64,000 nucleotides of DNA from Yoonia vestfoldensis. GTDB lineage: Bacteria > Pseudomonadota > Alphaproteobacteria > Rhodobacterales > Rhodobacteraceae. The notes beneath the pieces are model-generated. The model saw nothing but the letters and a program-made list of their open reading frames with translations. It ran no database searches and was not told the DNA's origin. A program made the translations under genes and the position numbers. Location: NCBI RefSeq assembly GCF_002158905.1, contig NZ_CP021431.1:62001-126000 (forward strand), in the 5' to 3' direction. Shown here in pieces: positions 32,464 to 41,544 of this stretch; position 1 is the first letter of the stretch; the number at the start of each line of letters is the position of its first letter.

Positions 32464-34670
32464 TGAATCACCTCGGGGGCCGCAGCCACGCCAACAAGCG
32501 TCAATGAGAAGTCCGCGTTGCGCTTGAGCAGAAGCGTGATCTCGTCTCCCTCCGGCAGGCGCGACACATCAACTGACGGATCAATGGCAAAATCCATCGT
32601 CATCCCCGGCATCCCGATCTCCATCATCGGGCCGTGGGTGATGTTTGCCACACCCGCCGCGGTATCGATGGCATTGATCGTGCCTGGCACTTCCATCGGT
32701 GGGGCAATGGGTTCGGCTGAAGCAAGGATCATTGTCATACCATCCGGGCGGGCGAAGGTCAGGGTCATCTCCTGCCCGGTAATCAACGCGGCAGGATCAA
32801 GCGCCGCCTCCAAGGCGAAGCCCATGGTCATGCCGGGCATCCCGATCTCGACAATTGGTCCGTGCGCGATCGTGGCCATGCGGGTCTCTGGATCAACGCT
32901 CTCGATCGTTCCAGACACCACAATCGGCGAGGCCGCAGCATCGTCTGTTGCCGCTTCCATCGGCTCAGACATGTTCATCTCGTTGTCGCTCATCATTCCG
33001 TCGCCTCTCACGGCGACGATTGTGAAGAGCCCATCCTCCCCTTTGGACAAATCAAACTCGACGGGCTGATCGAGCGGCACCTCTGCAACGTCGAACCCTG
33101 CAACTGGCATGTCCATCTGCATTGAAGGCCACCCCAATTCCGGGATCGGATCATGAGATAGTGTCAGTTTGCCATCCGCCGTAACGGCCATGACAGTTCC
33201 TGTGCCTGTTGCGGCAATTCCATCGTCGCTGCCAAGCTCGATCAGGCTGAGCAACCCGTCCGCGCCGCGTGCCGCGCGGAACGCCACCTGCAGACCCGGT
33301 TCCAACCGGCCCAGCGGAACATCGGCGCGCAACGGAAAACGCGATGTCATCGCAGGCCAATCCAGCGCGTCCAGTGCCGCATGTCTGATCGTGGCGCTGC
33401 GGTTTTCGATATCGAGCGCAATCAACTCGCCTGTCCCGCGCGCAGGAGCCTCATCCGTCGGTGCCATTCGCATCAGACCAGCGCTCAAAGCGCTCTCGCT
33501 GTCGATCAAAAACTGAGCGGAGGCCACGACTTCTTCACCGGGGGCAAGGCCCTGCACGACTTCCGTCCGGCCGCCTCCGCCAAAATTGTCCCGCAAGCCC
33601 GTTGTGATCAGGCGGGGCTTGAACGTGCCCTCTCCGGTTTTCAAAATGACGCGTTCGGCAGCGCCTGTGCGAATGATCGCCTCGGTCGGAACCGTCAGCG
33701 CCATGCGGGTCTCGTTCGGGATCAAGCTGACATTGCCGAACATGTTGGGCCTGAGCAGCCCTTCGGAATTGTCGAACCGCAGGCGCACGGGCAGCGTGCG
33801 GGTCTCGGCATCAAGCTCGGGATAGACGTAATCGACCACGCCCTCGAAGGTGCGTCCGTGCAAGTGCTCGAACCGCGCGACGGCACGCATATCTTCGGTC
33901 ATGCGGGCGATGTCGCGCTCGAACACATCGACGATCAGCCAGACGGCACTGAGGTCGGTCAAAGAGACGGCGCGAACACCAGGTTGCAGGAACATCCCAT
34001 CTGCTGCCTCGAGGGAGATGACCACCCCGTCCTGCGGGGCCAAAACCTCAATGTTGCGCGCAAGCACACCTTCGGCTTCGATCCGGGCGATCTGGTCGTC
34101 CGACATGCCGAGGCTCCGCAAACTGCTGCGGGCGGCTTCGAGGATGCGGGGGTCGCCATCTTCAACCGCGCGCACCAGATCGCTGCTGGCAGAGCCGATC
34201 TGGGGCGAGAACATTTCGAATAGGACGTCGCCCTTGCGCACCGGATCTCCGACGGCGCGGACGTTCAACGCCTCGATCCAGCCCTCGACGCGGGTATGCA
34301 CATGGCTTGTCAGGTGTTCGTCATAGCCCACGAAACCCACCGTCTCGATCCGCTGCGAAATCTCGGCGGTCTGCGCAATCGCGGTGCGGACACCGATCGC
34401 ATTGATCTCGGCCGCTGAAAGCGTCACCTCGGATGGATCGCCGGAGGGCTCCTCACCTGCAAAAACTGGCACCAAATCCATTCCCATGGGGGATTTGCCG
34501 GGACCCGGCTGCCGGAAATTGGCATCCATCGGCGCAACCCAATAGAGGATTTCTGGCCCTGTCGATCCGGCCATGTCCGAAGGATTGAAGTACAGTCTTT
34601 CCAGATAGATGCCACCAGCAACCCCGGCGGCAAGCGCCAGAATGCTCAGGGCTGAATATCGTCCACGCAT
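32460..34670 (-). CDS. cusB: CusB-type adaptor with four C-terminal CusF-like domains
   Basis: Periplasmic adaptor of the Cus efflux complex, 736 residues from ATG 34670. Order: a membrane/signal helix (SILALAAGVAGGIYL), a heavy-metal-binding YHS-like motif (YWVAPMDANFRQPGPGKSPM), the HlyD-type barrel-sandwich core (to about 410), then four tandem CusF-like domains at about 414-480, 491-555, 587-655 and 663-730. Domains 1 and 2 keep Trp before the Pro (LDWPAM, LGWPSM); 3 and 4 have Met (IGMPGMTM). Family members usually have no or one such domain. It likely ferries Cu or Ag within the same protein. Confidence 0.92.
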   Translation of the reverse strand: MRGRYSALSILALAAGVAGGIYLERLYFNPSDMAGSTGPEILYWVAPMDANFRQPGPGKSPMGMDLVPVFAGEEPSGDPSEVTLSAAEINAIGVRTAIAQTAEISQRIETVGFVGYDEHLTSHVHTRVEGWIEALNVRAVGDPVRKGDVLFEMFSPQIGSASSDLVRAVEDGDPRILEAARSSLRSLGMSDDQIARIEAEGVLARNIEVLAPQDGVVISLEAADGMFLQPGVRAVSLTDLSAVWLIVDVFERDIARMTEDMRAVARFEHLHGRTFEGVVDYVYPELDAETRTLPVRLRFDNSEGLLRPNMFGNVSLIPNETRMALTVPTEAIIRTGAAERVILKTGEGTFKPRLITTGLRDNFGGGGRTEVVQGLAPGEEVVASAQFLIDSESALSAGLMRMAPTDEAPARGTGELIALDIENRSATIRHAALDALDWPAMTSRFPLRADVPLGRLEPGLQVAFRAARGADGLLSLIELGSDDGIAATGTGTVMAVTADGKLTLSHDPIPELGWPSMQMDMPVAGFDVAEVPLDQPVEFDLSKGEDGLFTIVAVRGDGMMSDNEMNMSEPMEAATDDAAASPIVVSGTIESVDPETRMATIAHGPIVEIGMPGMTMGFALEAALDPAALITGQEMTLTFARPDGMTMILASAEPIAPPMEVPGTINAIDTAAGVANITHGPMMEIGMPGMTMDFAIDPSVDVSRLPEGDEITLLLKRNADFSLTLVGVAAAPEVIQ

Positions 34671-34760
34671 TGTTGCCTCGACCCCAGTTCCGACAACGGA
34701 ACTGTTTCTAATCAATTGCAGTCGCGCAGTCGCAGGATGCGGCCACGGTTCGGAAATCAA

Positions 34761-35168
34761 TCAGAAGTGTCTTGGGGGTCGATCTTTTGAGGAGCTGACG
34801 CTGGAAGTTATAAGCCTGCCGCGATCCAGCAATGTGGCATCGGGCAAAAGCATGCCCGCAGCGAGGGGTTCCGATGACGGGAACGTCATGTGAAAGCAGC
34901 ACGTTGAAGGCACGCAGTGCGCGCACTTCTCCTGTGACACACCATTTTCTTGGGCGGTTTCGGCAGTGTTCGCCATCTTTGCCAAGTGCATCGGACAGTC
35001 ACTCTCTGTACCCGACATGACCTGGTGGTGCGCCTGGCTATCGAACATAGAGGCAGCGGCATGTGCAGAAGGCGATATGAGCTGAAAAACGAACACCAAG
35101 ATCAGGAGCAAAAGCCCCATCGGTCGCAAAGCCGACCCGATCCCGAATCTTTCATTCAGCCATGTCAT
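34761..35168 (-). CDS. Small Cys/His-rich exported protein, DUF2946-like
   Basis: A 135-residue protein, the first gene of the minus-strand Cu operon. A hydrophobic N-terminal helix (LLLLILVFVFQLISPSAHA) is followed by His- and Cys-containing motifs (HHQVMSG, CPMHLAKM, KCAHCVPSTCCFHM). Resembles DUF2946-type proteins found with copper genes. Probably a membrane-anchored or secreted metal binder; the function is not defined. Confidence 0.6.
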   Translation of the reverse strand: MTWLNERFGIGSALRPMGLLLLILVFVFQLISPSAHAAASMFDSQAHHQVMSGTESDCPMHLAKMANTAETAQENGVSQEKCAHCVPSTCCFHMTFPSSEPLAAGMLLPDATLLDRGRLITSSVSSSKDRPPRHF

Positions 35169-35402
35169 GCAGAGGTCATCCAGTGTTCAAGACCGAAATG
35201 CAAGTCAGATCGGCGTGAACGAGCTGATCAGCGAAGATCTGCAAACGCTAAGGCTCTGCAAATAAAAGCTGATTGATCGTTCACACGAAACGCTTTTCAA
35301 AGTCTGCCGTATCCAACCTGCTATAGTTTTCCTTTTTTGTTCGGAACCTTCCATCGCAGGAATGTTGTTTGTTTCCAAAGGCTGCAGTTTGGAGAATGAA
35401 AA

Positions 35403-35879
35403 ATGAGCTATACGAGATTCATTTCAATGATCGTCACATCGACGGTCGTAATGTTCGGGTTAATGTATCTGAATACATATGCGTTGGGACACATCCAGTT
35501 CAGCGAAACACGGGCGTATATGGCGCTTTATATGGGTGCGGTGATGGCAGTCATAATGCTGCTTTTCATGTGGGGCATGTATAAAAAGAAAGCGTTCAAC
35601 TATGCCATCATCGGATCGAGCGTGGTTGTCTTTGCCGTATCGCTCTTCTTACTGCGATCACAAACAACCGTTCAGGATGTGTCTTGGATGCGGGCGATGA
35701 TTCCGCACCACTCCATTGCGATCTTGACCAGTGAGCGCGCGGAAATCTCTGACCCACGAGTGCAGCGACTTGCCCAAGACATCGTTGAAGCGCAACGCCT
35801 CGAGATTGCGGAAATGAATGCCTTGATCGCTGACCTTCAGGGAGGACCGCCCGCGACGCCGGAAATAGATGGGCGATGA
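35403..35879 (+). CDS. DUF305 membrane protein
   Basis: A 158-residue protein with three hydrophobic helices (residues about 5-85) and a C-terminal DUF305 domain with the family pattern MRAMIPHHSIAILTSERAE and ARD-like AQDIVEAQRLEIAEMNALI. DUF305 proteins often accompany copper efflux genes; the histidine pair and Met residues suggest metal binding. It is the first of the rightward Cu genes and precedes the Cu ATPase. Confidence 0.85.
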   Translation: MSYTRFISMIVTSTVVMFGLMYLNTYALGHIQFSETRAYMALYMGAVMAVIMLLFMWGMYKKKAFNYAIIGSSVVVFAVSLFLLRSQTTVQDVSWMRAMIPHHSIAILTSERAEISDPRVQRLAQDIVEAQRLEIAEMNALIADLQGGPPATPEIDGR

Positions 35880-35938
35880 GGCGGCCTTGACCTTCCAGTC
35901 ACTGGAAGGACTATGTTGAGCCTATGGAGGACCTGAGC

Positions 35939-38386
35939 ATGTCGGAGACAGCACTCGCCGAGAAAATCATCACGCGCGATCCCGTATGCGGAATGACAGT
36001 CGACGCGGACGCGGACAAACCGCGTCTGGAGCATGATGGGCATGTCTATCATTTCTGCCACGACGGATGCAGGGATAAGTTCGTCAAAGATCCTGAGGCG
36101 TATATCGAGGCGACCGATCCCGTTTGTGGGATGACCGTCACGCGGGCGACAGCGCAGTTTCTGTCAAAACATGCGGGTGATCGATTCTATTTCTGCTCGG
36201 AACGCTGCCAGCACAAGTTCGATGAAGCTCCCAACGACTATCTGGGGGATCGTGCCGAGAGTGAGCCGATGCCGGAAGGCACCATGTATACCTGCCCAAT
36301 GGACCCTCAGATCGTTCAGGAAGGGCCGGGTGACTGTCCGATATGCGGCATGGCACTCGAGCCGATGATGCCCACAGCTGATGCAGGACCAAACCCCGAA
36401 TTGGTCGACTTTCGACGCAGGCTCTGGATCGGAGGACCATTGGCGCTGGCCGTCCTCGCGCTTGAAATGGGCGGGATGATCGGCATTCCGTGGGCTGGGT
36501 GGTTCGGCGCTGAAACCGTCCGCTGGCTTCAGTTCCTGCTCGCTTCACCGGTTGTCCTCTGGATCGCGCTCCCATTCTTCAAGCGTGGCTGGTCGTCGAT
36601 CGTGACCGGCAATCTCAACATGTGGACGCTGATCGCGATTGGCACGGGTGCCGCCTATGCCTTCAGCCTCGTTTCTCTCCTCGCACCGGGTATTTTCCCT
36701 GCCAGTCTATTGGGCGATCACGGTCCGCCACTCTACTTCGAGGCTGCGGCCGTGATCCTTATCCTTGTCTTGGTCGGGCAGGTGATGGAGCTGACGGCCA
36801 GAGAACGGACCGGTGACGCGATCCGCGCACTCATGGATTTGGCTCCCAAGACGGCGCGACGCGTGACGGATGCTGGCGACGAAGATGTAGCACTTGATGA
36901 CGTGGTCAAAGGCGACAAGCTACGGGTGCGGCCCGGTGAAGCTGTGCCCGTGGATGGAATTGTATACGAAGGCCGATCATCAGTAGATGAAAGCATGCTC
37001 ACCGGGGAACCTGTCCCGGTCGAGAAGGCTGCGGGAGACGCGGTCACGGGCGGCACTCTCAACAAGACCGGTTCGTTCGTGATGACAGCGGAGGCCGTGG
37101 GCAGCGATACAGTACTTTCAAGGATCGTTGCAATGGTTGCGAGTGCTCAGCGTTCGCGTGCGCCAATCCAGGCGATGGCAGACCGGGTGGCAGGCTACTT
37201 CGTGCCGATCGTCATCGGTATTGCAGTGCTGGCTTTCGTTGTCTGGATGGTCATCGGCCCAACACCAGCACTCGGCTATGCGGTTGTGGCTGCCGTCAGC
37301 GTTCTGATCATCGCTTGCCCCTGTGCCCTCGGGCTAGCCACACCGATGTCGATTATGGTGGCAACTGGACGGGGCGCTCAGGCAGGTGTCCTGATCCGAG
37401 ACGCAGAGGCGCTGGAACGATTTGCAAAGGTGGATGTTCTCGTGCTCGACAAGACAGGCACGTTGACGGAAGGAAGGCCGACTCTGACGGATGTTGTCGC
37501 CTTGGGCGATAAGACAGAGAAAGAGGTGTTGGGGTATGCGGCAGCTCTTGAACGCGGCTCAGAGCACCCTCTTGCCGAGGCTATCCTGAAAGGTGCCGGG
37601 GAGCGCGGGGCCGGGAAGCTGGACCTAGCGGATTTCAGTGCGGTCACTGGCAAAGGTGTCCGCGGCAGAATTGACGAAACCGAAGTCGCCCTTGGCAACA
37701 CGGCACTGATGCAAGGCCTCGGCGTCGACATTTCTGCTGTCAAAGATCAACTGGCCGCGTTCCAGAACAGCGGAAAAACCGCCATGCTCCTGGCTGCAGA
37801 CGCTAAACTTGCCGGGATTGTCGCAGTTGCCGACCGGATCAAAGACACGACACCTGCGGCCATTCGTGATCTGCATGCAGCCGGTCTCAAGATCATCATG
37901 GCGACAGGAGACAGTCAAGGCACCGCAGACGCCGTCGCCCGAGACCTCTCGATCGATGAAGTGCGTGCCGAGGTCTCGCCCGAAGACAAGGCGGATCTGA
38001 TCGCGGAACTGAAAGCGAAGGGATATTCGGTCGCTATGGCTGGCGACGGCGTGAATGACGCGCCCGCCCTTGCGGCGGCGGATGTCGGCATCGCAATGGG
38101 CACTGGCGCGGATGTTGCGGTGGAGAGCGCTGGCGTCACCCTGCTGAAGGGCGACCTCGGCGGCATCGTGCGTGCGCGGGTTCTGGCGCAAGCCACGATG
38201 CGCAATATCCGCCAGAACCTGTTTTTCGCTTTCATCTACAACACGGCGGGCGTCCCGATTGCAGCGGGCATCCTGTTCCCGGTTTTTGGCGTGCTTCTGT
38301 CACCCATGATTGCAGCGGCGGCAATGAGCCTGTCGTCGGTATCCGTAATCGGTAACTCGCTGAGACTGCGGAGTATCAAATTGTGA
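35939..38386 (+). CDS. Copper/silver P1B-type ATPase with YHS domains
   Basis: Exporter of 815 residues. The N-terminus has two YHS/TRASH-type metal domains in tandem ([18 protein letters not shown]; then [18 protein letters not shown]) and a heavy-metal-binding motif ([16 protein letters not shown]), but no classical HMA GMxCxxC domain. The core has CPC ([13 protein letters not shown]), DKTGTLTEG and [11 protein letters not shown] start at 35939 (MSETALAE), which follows GGAGG by eight bases. The stop overlaps the GTG start of the cytochrome c gene. Confidence 0.93.
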   Translation: MSETALAEKIITRDPVCGMTVDADADKPRLEHDGHVYHFCHDGCRDKFVKDPEAYIEATDPVCGMTVTRATAQFLSKHAGDRFYFCSERCQHKFDEAPNDYLGDRAESEPMPEGTMYTCPMDPQIVQEGPGDCPICGMALEPMMPTADAGPNPELVDFRRRLWIGGPLALAVLALEMGGMIGIPWAGWFGAETVRWLQFLLASPVVLWIALPFFKRGWSSIVTGNLNMWTLIAIGTGAAYAFSLVSLLAPGIFPASLLGDHGPPLYFEAAAVILILVLVGQVMELTARERTGDAIRALMDLAPKTARRVTDAGDEDVALDDVVKGDKLRVRPGEAVPVDGIVYEGRSSVDESMLTGEPVPVEKAAGDAVTGGTLNKTGSFVMTAEAVGSDTVLSRIVAMVASAQRSRAPIQAMADRVAGYFVPIVIGIAVLAFVVWMVIGPTPALGYAVVAAVSVLIIACPCALGLATPMSIMVATGRGAQAGVLIRDAEALERFAKVDVLVLDKTGTLTEGRPTLTDVVALGDKTEKEVLGYAAALERGSEHPLAEAILKGAGERGAGKLDLADFSAVTGKGVRGRIDETEVALGNTALMQGLGVDISAVKDQLAAFQNSGKTAMLLAADAKLAGIVAVADRIKDTTPAAIRDLHAAGLKIIMATGDSQGTADAVARDLSIDEVRAEVSPEDKADLIAELKAKGYSVAMAGDGVNDAPALAAADVGIAMGTGADVAVESAGVTLLKGDLGGIVRARVLAQATMRNIRQNLFFAFIYNTAGVPIAAGILFPVFGVLLSPMIAAAAMSLSSVSVIGNSLRLRSIKL

Positions 38387-38847
38387 AGCTGGTCGTCTCA
38401 ATCGGAATCGCGACTGCACTGGCGGGTATGGTTGCATTCTTTTTCTTTGACGCAGGTCCGCAGACCTCTGTAACCAGTGGAGACTATCTGCCGAACCTTG
38501 CGCGCGGTGAAGCGGTCTATGCGGAGGCATGTGCTTCATGTCATGGCGCAAATCTAGAAGGGCAACCGAATTGGAGATCACCGGGACCAGATGGACGTCT
38601 ACCTGCACCACCGCATGACGAAACCGGTCACACATGGCACCATCCAGATCGATTGCTGCTTCAAATCACCGCTTTGGGCACTGCAGCCGTGGTCGGAAAT
38701 GGATATGAAAGCAACATGCCTGGTTTTGGTGAAATGTACTCAGAAGATGAGCTTCGAGACGTGCTGGCATGGATCAAAACCCAATGGCCCGATCGTGAGC
38801 GCGACCACCAAGTGCAAGTCACCGCGCAGGACAGCCAAAGCAATTGA
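38383..38847 (+). CDS. Membrane-anchored cytochrome c
   Basis: A 154-residue c-type cytochrome with an N-terminal hydrophobic anchor ([18 protein letters not shown]) and one haem site CASCH. The methionine late in the chain (NMPGFGEM) is a likely axial ligand. It starts at a GTG inside the ATPase stop region, so is coupled to it. The role in copper handling is inferred: it may carry electrons for copper oxidation or act as a general monohaem cytochrome. Confidence 0.85.
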   Translation: MKLVVSIGIATALAGMVAFFFFDAGPQTSVTSGDYLPNLARGEAVYAEACASCHGANLEGQPNWRSPGPDGRLPAPPHDETGHTWHHPDRLLLQITALGTAAVVGNGYESNMPGFGEMYSEDELRDVLAWIKTQWPDRERDHQVQVTAQDSQSN

Positions 38848-38887
38848 CATGCGTTGACCGCCAGGTTCGTATTACAGGAATAAGCCG

Positions 38888-39505
38888 CTATGAGACGAGG
38901 CGCACACGTCCGCGCGCCGGCCTAATCACCCGCCCTTGTTTCTCAAGTCTGGCGAGTGCCCGGTAAAGTGCAGGTGCCGTCACATCCAGATCCTGCGCCA
39001 ATGAAAGAAGCGGAACGTCTTCGGGCAAATCATCATTCTCATCCACCACCTCAATGAGCCTCGCGATAATGCCCTCGGTCAAAGGCTTGGTTGCCCTCAG
39101 TTCGAGCAATCGTCGGGACTGCATCAGCGACTTTGACAAATAAGCAGCAAAGCGCTGTGCGAGGTCAGGTGACGTCGCCAAAGCATCCAGAACGGCCTTC
39201 CGAGGCAATAGATCGACTGCGGCTGGTGTGCGTGCGACAGCGTCGCAATGGCAGGTTTCAGCAAAAAGGGATGCTTCAGCGAAGGTTTCGCCCTGCCCTG
39301 CCGCGTGAATGCGTATCGAACGCCCCGTCTCGGACCACCTGACCAGATCAATCCGGCCTTCATGCACCTTCATGAAACCCGGGCTCGTTTCTCCTTGGCG
39401 AAATAGGACTTCACCAGCGTTCAGCATCACCCGCCTTGCTTTGGCCGGTGCGCAATTATGGCTCAGTTCAGCAAAAAAATCGACAGTCGACATGACCATA
39501 ATCAT
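38888..39505 (-). CDS. Crp/Fnr-family transcription regulator
   Basis: A 205-residue regulator with an N-terminal cNMP-binding-type beta-roll (GEVLFRQGETSPGFMKVHEGRIDLVR), a dimerisation helix and a C-terminal winged helix (SLAQDLDVTAPALYRALARLEKQGRV). No four-cysteine FNR cluster motif; a CHC near residue 92 is the only clustered cysteine. It lies convergent to the cytochrome c gene and divergent from the secreted His-rich gene, so may control this part of the island. Several ATG starts sit at 39493-39505. Confidence 0.85.
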   Translation of the reverse strand: MIMVMSTVDFFAELSHNCAPAKARRVMLNAGEVLFRQGETSPGFMKVHEGRIDLVRWSETGRSIRIHAAGQGETFAEASLFAETCHCDAVARTPAAVDLLPRKAVLDALATSPDLAQRFAAYLSKSLMQSRRLLELRATKPLTEGIIARLIEVVDENDDLPEDVPLLSLAQDLDVTAPALYRALARLEKQGRVIRPARGRVRLVS

Positions 39506-39560
39506 ATTCGCATAGAGCGCTCGACGCTACCTATCATCCCAACCAAGAAAGGAAACTCCT

Positions 39561-40121
39561 GTGAAAGTTCTGTATCTCCCTTGCCTTATCCTGACTTGGA
39601 CGCTTGCGACGGCGAGTACGACGTCAGCCCAGCACAGTGATCATCAAAATCATGGAAGCATGCATTCGACCACGACCATGCCAACGGAACCGGGCGATGC
39701 CTCTTTTGCCGCAATTAGCGAGATCGTGAAAATTTTGGCGCAAGACCCGGACACCGATTGGGAGCGCGTTGATATCGACGCCTTGCGCGTTCACTTGGTC
39801 GACATGACCCAGCTAATTCTGGGCGCGAGCGTTGAAACAGAAGAGATACCGAATGGCCTTCGAATGACAATATCGCGGTCGGGCCGTCCGGGGGGAGCCG
39901 CATCCCGCATGGTCCCCGCGCATGGTCCCGTCCTTGCGAGTGAAACCGGTTGGTCATCGATAGTCGTTTCCAACGAACGATCGATCACTTGGACCGTGAC
40001 CGACCCCGAAGACGGCGATGTCTCTCAGATAAGGTCACTTGGTTTTTTTGGTCTGATGGCGACGGGGGACCACCACAGAGCACACCATATCGCTATCGCA
40101 AAAGGTGTTTCGACTCATTAG
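39561..40121 (+). CDS. Secreted His/Met-rich protein of unknown function
   Basis: A 186-residue exported protein with a signal peptide (residues about 1-23, ending TSA). The mature N-terminus is rich in His and Met (HSDHQNHGSMHSTTTM), suggesting metal binding in the periplasm. The body has DWERVDIDALRVHLVDMTQL and a late DHHRAHH segment. I do not recognise a family with certainty. Located at the end of the Cu island. Confidence 0.6.
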   Translation: MKVLYLPCLILTWTLATASTTSAQHSDHQNHGSMHSTTTMPTEPGDASFAAISEIVKILAQDPDTDWERVDIDALRVHLVDMTQLILGASVETEEIPNGLRMTISRSGRPGGAASRMVPAHGPVLASETGWSSIVVSNERSITWTVTDPEDGDVSQIRSLGFFGLMATGDHHRAHHIAIAKGVSTH

Positions 40122-40265
40122 CGAGTGACCGCTTCGACCACATCGCTAAAGCTGATCCATATCTCTATCAAAGGCTACGGTGTGCTTATCGTATGCTCGG
40201 CCAATGCTGATGATAATCATCAATAACAATTGGGTGGCTGATCTTGCCCCCGTTTCACCGGACAC

Positions 40266-41135
40266 TCAGGCGGTTGCGGTTTGAGCTGCGATGAACTCGC
40301 GTGGTGAGCGCATCTTCAGCCCCGAGTGCGGGTGGTTTTCATTGTAGTCTTCGAACCACCCGGCAATCAATCCAAGGACGGTGACGGCGTCTGGCAGCGG
40401 CGTGACATTCACGTAATCCCGCTTCAGGGTGTTGACGAATGCCTCTGATATTCCATTGCTCTGGGGGCTCTTCACCGGCGTATAGCAGGGTTTCAGGCCC
40501 AGCTGGCGGGCGAAGATGCGTGTGTCCTTGGCGATGTAGGGCGAGCCATTGTCGCTGAGCATCTCGACTTGGTGCGGCGCGCGATAGCCGCCGAACCGCG
40601 CCTCCACCGCCGCCAGCATCATGTCTCGCACGTCGGAGCCACTGATGCCCGCGTTCACGACGACGCACCAGGCGATGATTTCTCGGTCGTGGGCATCGAT
40701 GATGAATGCGCCACGAATGATGTCGCCGTTCCAGCAGGTGAACTCGAAGCCATCACTGCACCAGCGAAGGTTCGATCGCATGGTCACGATCTTGCCGTTA
40801 TGCGCGCGGTCAGGCCGCTCGGTGTAGTGGCGTGCCAGCAGCAGGTTCTGGGCCCGCATGATCCGGTAGACGCGTTTGTGGTTAACAGGCGCTGCGCCCG
40901 CGGTGCGTAATTGCCGGTTCAGGATGGCCGTGATGCGACGATATCCGTAGGTCGGTCGCGCCGCCACGAGTGCAGTGATGAGCGGCACCACCGCCGCATC
41001 TTGCGCTTTGTGATAGCGCCGACGCGGCTTCGCGCTTCCTGTCACCCGGGCGTGCAGGTTCGATCTGGAGACGCCCAGGGTCTCGGCCACGACGCTCATC
41101 GGGAACCGTCCTTCGGCTGCGACTGCGCAAGCCAC
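40266..41135 (-). CDS. IS3-family transposase OrfB (DDE)
   Basis: The 289-residue frame holds the catalytic core: RPTYGYRRITAIL, first Asp in WCSDGFEF, second in MLSDNGSPYI, then Glu in SNGISEAFVNTLKRDY. Probably made as an OrfAB fusion by -1 frameshifting at 41141-41147, since the frame is open upstream of the ATG to that site. It is similar to IS2-group transposases. Confidence 0.9.
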   Translation of the reverse strand: MACAVAAEGRFPMSVVAETLGVSRSNLHARVTGSAKPRRRYHKAQDAAVVPLITALVAARPTYGYRRITAILNRQLRTAGAAPVNHKRVYRIMRAQNLLLARHYTERPDRAHNGKIVTMRSNLRWCSDGFEFTCWNGDIIRGAFIIDAHDREIIAWCVVVNAGISGSDVRDMMLAAVEARFGGYRAPHQVEMLSDNGSPYIAKDTRIFARQLGLKPCYTPVKSPQSNGISEAFVNTLKRDYVNVTPLPDAVTVLGLIAGWFEDYNENHPHSGLKMRSPREFIAAQTATA

Positions 41136-41479
41136 GTCAGTTTTTTTGAGCGTGACTTGTCGAGCGCCTCCTTCAGGATCTCGACTTCGAGGGTCTTGCG
41201 TCCCAGTTGGCGCTCCAGCTCGCGAATGCGATCCTCCATCTGCCGGACAGCGCGATTGCTTGTGACGTCATCGTCTCCTGACACGGCCACGGCTCCCCCT
41301 TCCAGCATTAGACGCCGCCAACGATACAACAGGTTGGGCGCCACGCCATTCCGGCGCGCAACGACCGAGATGCTGGCGGTCTCGTCCAACGTTTCCTCCA
41401 CAATCCGCAGCTTCTCGGATGACGACCAGCGACGTCGGCGGCCGCCATCGGTGATGATTTCATAGTCAGACATAAGCAC
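41096..41479 (-). CDS. IS3-family transposase OrfA
   Basis: A 127-residue helix-turn-helix protein (RRRWSSSEKLRIVEETL, VARRNGVAPNLLYRWRR) with a leucine-zipper-like tail (MEDRIRELERQLGRKTLEVEIL). Binds the terminal repeats and joins OrfB by frameshifting. Confidence 0.88.
   Translation of the reverse strand: MLMSDYEIITDGGRRRRWSSSEKLRIVEETLDETASISVVARRNGVAPNLLYRWRRLMLEGGAVAVSGDDDVTSNRAVRQMEDRIRELERQLGRKTLEVEILKEALDKSRSKKLTWLAQSQPKDGSR
41141..41147 (-). promoter_or_regulatory. Programmed -1 frameshift site of the IS
   Basis: An A7 run on the coding strand (TCA AAA AAA CTG in the OrfA frame). Slipping back one base continues into the OrfB frame (AAA AAA ACT GAC GTG). This is the usual means of making the OrfAB transposase in the IS3 family. 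Confidence 0.65.
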
Positions 41480-41544
41480 GTGCTTAGGGCTATCCCTAAG
41501 CCTCCATGGTTATGCCTGAGTGTCCGGTCGAAAGGGGGGCCAGT

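Noticed and set aside
33381..34223. 280-codon plus-strand open frame inside cusB
   Set aside because: Opposite-strand shadow; the minus-strand frame carries full adaptor and CusF motifs.
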